26,869 nt of DNA, taken from an uncultured Erysipelotrichaceae bacterium (lineage in GTDB: Bacteria > Bacillota_I > Bacilli_A > RFN20 > CAG-288). Positions 21,363 through 26,869 of the stretch are shown one piece after another. A program made the translations under genes and the position numbers. The first letter of the stretch is position 1. Each line of letters opens with the position of its first letter. The stretch is from assembly GCA_902771745.1 (NCBI GenBank), contig CACXYG010000002.1, forward strand, positions 1 through 26,869, given 5' to 3'. The notes under the pieces are model-generated. The model worked only from the letters and a program-made list of their open reading frames with translations. It searched no databases and was not told where the DNA came from.

Positions 21363-23618
21363 TTACATATGATCGTGGAAGGTTCTGGAGATGACGTCGA
21401 GCTGCTGTTCTCTGGTGAGGTTGATGAACTTGACGGCATAGCCGGAGACACGGATGGTGAAGTTAGCGTATTCTGGCTTCTCTGGATGATCCATAGCATC
21501 TAAGAGCATTTCCTTGCCGAAGACGTTAACATTGAGGTGATGAGCACCCTGATCGAAGTAACCATCAAGAACCTGGACAAGGTTGCTGACTCTTTCTTCT
21601 GGAGTGTGACCTAAAGCGTCTGGGTTCATGGTCTGAGTGTTGGAGATACCATCAAGGGCATCTTCGTATGGAAGCTTAGCAACAGAGTTGAGAGAAGCTA
21701 ATAAACCATTGTTTTCAGCACCATAGGATGGGTTGGCACCTGGAGATAATGGAGCACCAGCTGGACGACCATCTGGTAAAGCACCAGTAGCCTTACCATA
21801 GACGACGTTGGAAGTGATGGTAAGAATGGAAGTGGTTGGTTCAGAATTTCTGTAGGTGTGATTCTTCTTGATCTTGTTTAAGAAGGTATGTAATAAGGAG
21901 ACAGCGATATCATCAGCTCTGTCATCATCATTACCATAACGTGGGAAGTCACCTTCGACCTTGAAGTCCTTGGAGATACCGTTTTCGTCACGGATGACAG
22001 TAACCTTAGCATACTTGATAGCAGATAAGGAATCGACAACGTGGGAGAAGCCAGCGATACCAGTAGCGAAGGTACGTCTGACATCAGTATCGATCAAAGC
22101 CATTTCAGCGGCTTCATAGAAGTATCTATCGTGCATGTACTGGATGAGGTTCAAGACATTGACATAGATACCAGCTAACCAATCAAGCATTCTGTCATAA
22201 GCGACCATGACCTTGTCATAGTCTAAGACTTCATCAGTGATTGGAGCATAGGCTGGGCCAACCTGCTGTAAGGACTTTTCATCGACACCACCATTGATGG
22301 CGTAGAGTAAGGCCTTGGCTAAGTTAGCACGAGCGCCGAAGAACTGCATTTCCTTACCAGTCTGAGTGGCGGAAACACAGCAGCAAATGGAATAGTCATC
22401 AGTCCAGATTGGTCTCATGACATCATCGTTTTCATACTGGATGGAGGAAGTGGTGATGGAGATGTGAGCGGCATAGTCCTTGAAGTTCTTTGGAAGTCTG
22501 TCAGACCATAAAACGGTGAGGTTTGGTTCTGGAGCTGGACCCATGTTTTCAAGGGTGTGTAAGAATCTGAAGTCATTCTTGGTGACCATAGAACGGCCAT
22601 CCTGACCCATACCGGCAACTTCCAAAGTAGCCCAGACTGGATCGCCAGAGAATAACTGCTGATAGGAAGGAATACGGGCAAATTTGACCATACGGAACTT
22701 CATAACGAGATGGTCGATGAGTTCCTGTGCTTCCTTTTCAGTTAAGATACCCTTCTTTAAGTCTCTTTCGATGTAGATATCTAAGAAGGTAGAGATTCTA
22801 CCAACGGACATAGCAGCACCGTTCTGGGACTTGATAGCAGCAAGATAACCGAAGTATAACCACTGAGTGGCTTCCTTAGCGGTCTTGGCTGGCTTGGAGA
22901 TATCGAAACCATAGCTTAAAGCCATAGTCTTGATGTCCTTTAAGGCATTGATCTGAAGAGAGATTTCCTGTCTCTTCTGGATGATGTCATCGGTCATGGT
23001 ACCATTACCGCAGTTGGATAAATCTTCCATCTTTTCAGCGATAAGGTTGTCGATACCATATAAAGCGACTCTTCTGTAGTCACCAACGATACGACCACGG
23101 CCATAAGTATCTGGTAAACCGGTCAAGATTTTGTTGTGGCGGCACTTCATCATTTCTGGAGTGTAGGCCTGGAAAACAGCGTCATTATGGGTGATGACGT
23201 TTTCAGAGAAAAACTTATCGACAGAAGCATCAAGAGTATAACCGTGAGTGGTCAAAGCCTGCTTGGCCATCTTGAAACCACCCCATGGCATGAAGGCTCT
23301 CTTTAAAGGCTTATCAGTCTGAAGACCGACAATAGCTTCGAGATCCTTGTATTCTTCGGAGATGTAACCTGGCTTGTGAGAAGTGACAGTAGAGATGATA
23401 GAAGTATCCATATCGAGGACACCACCCTTTTCTCTTTCAGCCTTCTGGAGCTTCTGTAATTCAACCCAAAGGATATTGGTAGCCTTGGTTGGTTCCTCTA
23501 AGAAAGAGGAATCGCCATCGTAGGGGACATAGTTCTTCTGGATGAAGTCGCGAACATTGACGAACTTCTCCCAGTGACCACCTTTAAAACCTTCCCATGC
23601 AACTAAATCTTTTTCCAT
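21363..23618 (-). CDS. pflB: Pyruvate formate-lyase
   Basis: This 751-residue glycyl-radical enzyme converts pyruvate and CoA into acetyl-CoA and formate, a central step of anaerobic sugar fermentation. The catalytic Cys pair is Cys413-Cys414 within DDYSICCCVSATQTGK; a third Cys precedes it, where the E. coli enzyme has Ala. The radical Gly is Gly726 in IRVSGYAVKF near the C-terminus. Length matches the family. The start MEKDLVAWEGFKGGHWEKF is chosen from AAGGAGT 8 nt upstream. The -10 is probably TATACT (23727-23722), with an imperfect cre-like sequence over the -35 region. The presence of this oxygen-sensitive enzyme supports an anaerobic host. Confidence 0.97.
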   Translation of the reverse strand: MEKDLVAWEGFKGGHWEKFVNVRDFIQKNYVPYDGDSSFLEEPTKATNILWVELQKLQKAEREKGGVLDMDTSIISTVTSHKPGYISEEYKDLEAIVGLQTDKPLKRAFMPWGGFKMAKQALTTHGYTLDASVDKFFSENVITHNDAVFQAYTPEMMKCRHNKILTGLPDTYGRGRIVGDYRRVALYGIDNLIAEKMEDLSNCGNGTMTDDIIQKRQEISLQINALKDIKTMALSYGFDISKPAKTAKEATQWLYFGYLAAIKSQNGAAMSVGRISTFLDIYIERDLKKGILTEKEAQELIDHLVMKFRMVKFARIPSYQQLFSGDPVWATLEVAGMGQDGRSMVTKNDFRFLHTLENMGPAPEPNLTVLWSDRLPKNFKDYAAHISITTSSIQYENDDVMRPIWTDDYSICCCVSATQTGKEMQFFGARANLAKALLYAINGGVDEKSLQQVGPAYAPITDEVLDYDKVMVAYDRMLDWLAGIYVNVLNLIQYMHDRYFYEAAEMALIDTDVRRTFATGIAGFSHVVDSLSAIKYAKVTVIRDENGISKDFKVEGDFPRYGNDDDRADDIAVSLLHTFLNKIKKNHTYRNSEPTTSILTITSNVVYGKATGALPDGRPAGAPLSPGANPSYGAENNGLLASLNSVAKLPYEDALDGISNTQTMNPDALGHTPEERVSNLVQVLDGYFDQGAHHLNVNVFGKEMLLDAMDHPEKPEYANFTIRVSGYAVKFINLTREQQLDVISRTFHDHM

Positions 23619-23721
23619 ATATTTGGACTCCTTATTTAGACAACATTTTTTAAGCACTACAAGTATACCCATAATGAAAATAAATGCAATGAATTTGCTT
23701 GCCGATATACCCCAAAGTAGT

Positions 23722-23758
23722 AGTATAAAACGGGTGTTTTGGTAAGAAAGCGGTTACT
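23722..23758 (-). promoter_or_regulatory. pflB promoter region with imperfect cre-like site
   Basis: TATACT (-10, minus strand) lies ~105 bp before pflB. At the -35 position lies AGAAAGCGGTTACT (23745-23758, plus-strand reading), which fits 12 of 14 positions of the cre consensus. The -35 hexamer itself is poor. Confidence 0.4.
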
Positions 23759-23790
23759 TCATAGTTACAAAATAAAGGAAATGTATAACT

Positions 23791-23802
23791 CTTGTATACA
23801 AG
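23791..23802. repeat. 12-bp palindrome CTTGTATACAAG
   Basis: A perfect short palindrome upstream of the pflB promoter. The core TGTATACA recurs at 11732-11739 before the AAA gene. It may be a regulator site or chance. Confidence 0.3.
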
Positions 23803-23815
23803 ATGAAAAACATCA

Positions 23816-23846
23816 AGAAAAGCCGAGACGTTTTGTTGTCTCGACT
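23816..23846 (-). terminator. Terminator of the EF-G-like gene
   Basis: On the minus strand AGTCGAGAC pairs with GTCTCGGCT (one G-U) across 8 nt, followed by TTTTCTT, 17 nt after the stop. Confidence 0.85.
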
Positions 23847-23863
23847 CATTCTTTTGTCTTGGA

Positions 23864-25912
23864 TTATTTCTTGTTTTCCTGGATGACTTTATCAACTAAT
23901 GTTCCTGGAACTGGTTCATAGTCTTCAAAAGCGAGATTGAAGAAACCTGTACCCTTGGTGATAGACTTCAATTCGTTAGCATATTCCTGAATTTCTGCTT
24001 CTGGAACAACAGCCACGACATCCAAAGTGCCTTCATCACCTTCATCGGTGGATAAGATCTTACCTCTTCTCTTGCTGAGATCGGATAAGACAGCACCTAA
24101 GTATTCAGAAGTGACGTTGACGACCAATCTATCAAATGGTTCTAACAAGATTGGATTACAGGCTTTATAAGCTTCGTGGAAAGCTAAGACCGCGGCGTTC
24201 TTGAAGGCCATTTCATTTGAGTCGACGGTATGCTGCTTACCATCAAGCAAGGTCGCTTTGACCTTGATGACAGGAGCACCGATCAATCCGCCGTGTTCAA
24301 GAGCTTCATAGAAGCCTTTTTCAACAGCTGGGAAGTAACCCTTATCGATATGGCCACCAAAGACCGTAGACTGGAAGCTGCTTTCTTCGGCTGGTTCAAA
24401 GGCCATGTTGACAACACCATAATAACCAGAACCGCCAGACTGCTTGATGTATCTACCTTCCGCTTCACCACGAGTGGTAATCGTTTCTTTGTAGACAACT
24501 CTTGGACGCTCTAATTCGAAATTGATCTTATTGACTTCTTTGATCTTGTCTAAGACATACTGTAAGTGAGAAGAAGATAAGGAACCGACAAGAATCTGAT
24601 TGGTGATTGGATTCTTTTCAAAGAAGATTGTCGGATCTTCATACTGCATCTTTTCAATGACTGGGAATAACTTATCTGAATCATTCTTAGTGGCAGGGAC
24701 AACACCTCTGACATAAGTGGCGGTTGGATATTTGACTGGCTTAACCATGACTGGTTTCTTTGGTGAAGCAAGCGTGTAGGAGAGGTGGATACCTTCACAT
24801 TTGGTGATGGCACCAATATCACCAGCACCGATTTCTTCCACTGGCGTCAACTTCTCACCACAGACGCTGAACAAGGTAGAAATCTTATAAGTCTGTTTGT
24901 TGTTTGGACAATAGACTTCATCACCAAGATGAACAACACCAGCGTTGACCTTGAAGACAGAGATCAAACCCTGATAAGTGTTGTAGTAGTTCTTGAAGAC
25001 ACATAAGGATAACTCTTCATCATTGGCAGTCTTGATTTCGACTTCCTTATCACCATCTAAACCGATGATTGGTTTTAAATCAGTTGGAGCTGGTAAGTAG
25101 TCGATGAACATATCCATCAAGGAATGAATACCGATATTCTTGGTGGCAGAACCGACCATGATTGGATAAAGTTCACCTTTTAAGACGCCCTGTCTTAAAC
25201 CATTCTTGATTTCTTCATTGGTCAAGGCTTCACCGGAGAAGAACTTTTCTAATAATTCATCACTGGTGGTAGCAACAGCTTCCGATAAACGATTGTGAAG
25301 TTCAAAGACAACCTGTCTCTTCTCTTCATAAATAACATCATCAACACATTCGGTACCATTGAACTTTCTTGCCTTCATCTCTGGAATGTTGATGTAACCA
25401 TCAAAACCTTCTTCCTTACCGATAGGATAAGAGAATGGAACACAGTTCTTGGATAACTTTTCCTGGATTTCCGCCTGTAAAGCTGGGAAGTCGATGTTTT
25501 CCTTATCCATCTTGTTGACATAGATGAATATCGGGACACCGCGCTTACGTAACATATTGAAGTTCTTGATGGTACCAATCTGGACACCCTTAGTTGCATC
25601 AATAACTAAAACAGAACCTTTGATCAATCTGGTAATACCTAATAGTTCATAGACGAAATCGTCATTACCGGGGACATCAAGAAGGTTTAACTTGTAACCT
25701 TTAAAATCAAGAGGAACGATAGCAGTAGATAAAGAAGTGAGTCTCTTTTTCTCATCATCGAGATAATCAGAAATGGTGTTCTTGTTCTCAACGGTACCTT
25801 TCTTATCGATAAGACCGCCGACGAAAGCAATGGATTCCACCAATGTCGTCTTACCGCATCCCTGATGACCTACAACGGCAATGTTTCGAATCTTTTCTGG
25901 AGAGTAAATCAT
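23864..25912 (-). CDS. Elongation factor G paralogue (translational GTPase)
   Basis: This 682-residue protein has the full EF-G domain order. The G domain has P-loop GHQGCGKTT, NKMD and GSATKN. Domain II and III follow, then domain IV with LLDGKQHTVDSNEMAFKNA, and domain V ends RGKILSTDEGDEG to TGFFNLAFEDYEPVPG. Two motifs differ from canonical EF-G. The switch II motif reads DVPGNDDF, with Asn where the catalytic His of DTPGHVDF sits. The switch I region reads KKRLTSLSTAIVPL instead of ERGITI. It is therefore probably a specialised paralogue (EF-G2-like), perhaps slower in GTP hydrolysis, rather than the housekeeping factor. No rps/tuf genes are nearby. The start has AAAGGAA upstream, and a perfect cre-like site precedes it. 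Confidence 0.88.
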   Translation of the reverse strand: MIYSPEKIRNIAVVGHQGCGKTTLVESIAFVGGLIDKKGTVENKNTISDYLDDEKKRLTSLSTAIVPLDFKGYKLNLLDVPGNDDFVYELLGITRLIKGSVLVIDATKGVQIGTIKNFNMLRKRGVPIFIYVNKMDKENIDFPALQAEIQEKLSKNCVPFSYPIGKEEGFDGYINIPEMKARKFNGTECVDDVIYEEKRQVVFELHNRLSEAVATTSDELLEKFFSGEALTNEEIKNGLRQGVLKGELYPIMVGSATKNIGIHSLMDMFIDYLPAPTDLKPIIGLDGDKEVEIKTANDEELSLCVFKNYYNTYQGLISVFKVNAGVVHLGDEVYCPNNKQTYKISTLFSVCGEKLTPVEEIGAGDIGAITKCEGIHLSYTLASPKKPVMVKPVKYPTATYVRGVVPATKNDSDKLFPVIEKMQYEDPTIFFEKNPITNQILVGSLSSSHLQYVLDKIKEVNKINFELERPRVVYKETITTRGEAEGRYIKQSGGSGYYGVVNMAFEPAEESSFQSTVFGGHIDKGYFPAVEKGFYEALEHGGLIGAPVIKVKATLLDGKQHTVDSNEMAFKNAAVLAFHEAYKACNPILLEPFDRLVVNVTSEYLGAVLSDLSKRRGKILSTDEGDEGTLDVVAVVPEAEIQEYANELKSITKGTGFFNLAFEDYEPVPGTLVDKVIQENKK

Positions 25913-25931
25913 AAGATAGTTCCTTTCGATA

Positions 25932-25945
25932 TGTAATCGCTTACA
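25932..25945. promoter_or_regulatory. cre-like CcpA site before the EF-G-like gene
   Basis: TGTAATCGCTTACA fits TGWAANCGNTNWCA at all 14 positions and is nearly a perfect palindrome. It lies 20 bp before the start codon, so binding would block transcription. The promoter hexamers here are unclear. Confidence 0.6.
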
Positions 25946-26042
25946 TTTGTAATTAAGAATAGGATAACACTTTCAGCAAGATTCGTTAAGGAAAAATATA
26001 ATAAATTTTATATTTTATATAAAAAATAGAGGCTGTTAACCT

Positions 26043-26747
26043 CTATATAATATCATCGACGATTAAGGTATGATCTTGTTCCACATGGAACTTCACTTCC
26101 TTGTCAAGATAGGCAAATCCATAAACTCTATTTTCATCATGATGGAAGCCAGGTCGCGGATCTTGCGATAAAACTTCTATTAACGAATTTATTTTATCAG
26201 AAGGAATTTTTTCTTTGATATCTTCAGGAATAACCACCTTTAATAATGGTTTATTTCGTGTATAGGCTGTATAGCCTTCTTTGGCATCCACAATGGCATC
26301 GGAAAAAGGAATATAGGGTTTGATATCATAAATAGGAGTGCCATCCATCAAATCCACACCACTGACAAGGATGATAGGGCTTTCTTTTCCTTCGGTGATG
26401 ATTTTCTCTATTTTCACGGCCGAGATCCCTAAAGGATTTGGTCTGTTTGGACTGCGAGAAGCAAAAACACCAACCCTAGTATTACCGCCAAGCTTCGGTG
26501 GACGGATCGTTGGGGAGAACTCTTTCTTGCTATCAAAATCAGAAAATCCCCAAATCAACCAAAGATGAGAAAAATCCTCTAATCCACGAAGAATCCCTTC
26601 TTTTTGATATTCTTCTTCAAAAATAATGGTTCCTGTTAAAGAGGAGACGACATCTCCTTGTCTAGGAATACCAAACTTTGTTGGAAAGTCCGTGTGAATA
26701 TAAGCGATGGGTTTGATCACTAAGGATGTAAAATCTTTCTTTTCCAT
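26043..26747 (-). CDS. trmO: tRNA (N6-threonylcarbamoyladenosine-37) methyltransferase TrmO
   Basis: This 234-residue protein of the TsaA/TrmO family adds a methyl group from SAM to t6A37 of certain tRNAs. The N-terminal beta-barrel domain carries the hallmark stretches PIAYIHTDFPTKFGIPRQ, LEDFSHLWLIWGFSDF, RPPKLGG and RVGVFASRSPNRPNPLGIS. VDLMDGTPIYDIKPYIPFSDA follows. The C-terminal domain ends with DPRPGFHHDENRVYGFAY. The start has no Shine-Dalgarno: TATAAT lies only 7 nt upstream of the ATG, so the message is probably leaderless. It is a single gene, divergent from an ABC-ATPase gene at the window edge. Confidence 0.94.
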   Translation of the reverse strand: MEKKDFTSLVIKPIAYIHTDFPTKFGIPRQGDVVSSLTGTIIFEEEYQKEGILRGLEDFSHLWLIWGFSDFDSKKEFSPTIRPPKLGGNTRVGVFASRSPNRPNPLGISAVKIEKIITEGKESPIILVSGVDLMDGTPIYDIKPYIPFSDAIVDAKEGYTAYTRNKPLLKVVIPEDIKEKIPSDKINSLIEVLSQDPRPGFHHDENRVYGFAYLDKEVKFHVEQDHTLIVDDII

Positions 26748-26754
26748 AAAATTA

Positions 26755-26760
26755 ATTATA
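26755..26760 (-). promoter_or_regulatory. -10 element of trmO, implying a leaderless mRNA
   Basis: A perfect TATAAT (minus strand) ends 8 nt before the trmO ATG, which puts the expected transcription start at or next to the start codon. The -35 is weak. Confidence 0.5.
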
Positions 26761-26784
26761 AATGATTTAGTTGTTAATTTCGAA

Positions 26785-26807
26785 ATGTTATGATTAAATC
26801 ATAACAT
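26785..26807. promoter_or_regulatory. 23-bp palindromic operator candidate
   Basis: ATGTTATGATT and AATCATAACAT form perfect arms around a central A. It lies between divergent trmO and the ABC-ATPase gene, 14 bp before the ATG of the latter, where a repressor would block its expression. Confidence 0.6.
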
Positions 26808-26820
26808 CAACAGGAAATGT

Positions 26821-26869
26821 ATGGCTACCTTAATTAAAGCAAATAATATTGTAAAGAAATTCGTTACCG
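26821..26869 (+). CDS. ABC-type ATPase gene, first 16 codons (runs off the window)
   Basis: The frame opens MATLIKANNIVKKFVT at the window edge, with AGGAAA 6 nt upstream. The pattern 'I-K-A-N-N-I-V-K-K-F' is the usual first strand of an ABC transporter ATP-binding protein. The Walker A motif would come just beyond the edge, so this is a suggestion only. Confidence 0.5.
   Translation, partial: MATLIKANNIVKKFVT

Noticed and set aside
21311..22681. Ser/Thr-rich minus-strand ORFs inside pflB
   Set aside because: They are alternative-frame shadows of a highly biased, strongly conserved gene.

Overview
The window reads as chromosome of a low-GC, anaerobic Bacillota, most likely from the Erysipelotrichia. 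This is judged from protein style, strong AGGAGG-type ribosome binding sites, a T-box leader, catabolite-response-like sites and the fermentative pflB-pflA pair. About 1.4 kb at the left end looks foreign. There the genes lack Shine-Dalgarno sequences and resemble Bacteroidota polysaccharide-locus genes: the C-terminal half of an NTP_transf_5-type nucleotidyltransferase-like protein, a 57-residue ORF, a WbuC-type cupin and the start of a lipoprotein. This segment is joined in frame to the front of an M18 aminopeptidase, giving a 529-residue chimeric ORF with its junction near position 1395. Either a real recombination or an assembly join could have produced it.

From 2.3 to 5.2 kb the DNA is unstable-looking. 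It holds a 30-bp perfect palindrome, an IS110-family element whose transposase is split by a C-tract frameshift and is preceded by a ~180-nt leader in the position of a bridge RNA, and a 1.2-kb cassette of two small secreted-protein genes. The first gene of the cassette is frameshifted. The cassette is flanked by ~120-bp direct repeats that carry the terminator and 3' end of the neighbouring ABC-ATPase gene.

From 5.2 to 11.7 kb everything is on the minus strand: a polar amino-acid ABC importer (ATPase, permease, lipoprotein receptor) under a T-box leader with a probable arginine specifier, a GT2 glycosyltransferase, and a GH3 beta-glucosidase with a cre-like site just downstream of its promoter. 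From 11.8 to 15.1 kb the plus strand holds a Vps4-like AAA protein with degraded catalytic motifs, tRNA-Val and tRNA-Thr, a small membrane ORF, a PlsC-type acyltransferase and a lipoprotein.

From 15.1 to 20.6 kb come an ECF-transporter S component, an RsmF-like RNA m5C methyltransferase, a 161-residue unknown protein, a WYL-domain regulator divergent from a tiny Gly/Tyr-repeat protein, a structured region without a gene, and a stand-alone DUF1016 N-terminal domain protein. The right end carries pflA and pflB, an EF-G paralogue with non-canonical G motifs, trmO (apparently leaderless), and the first 16 codons of a divergent ABC-type ATPase gene behind a 23-bp palindromic operator candidate.

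No CRISPR array, prophage or complete defence system was found. The most noteworthy items are the aminopeptidase/nucleotidyltransferase chimera, the IS110 leader with its nearby palindrome, the repeat-flanked cassette, and the degenerate AAA and EF-G-like NTPases.
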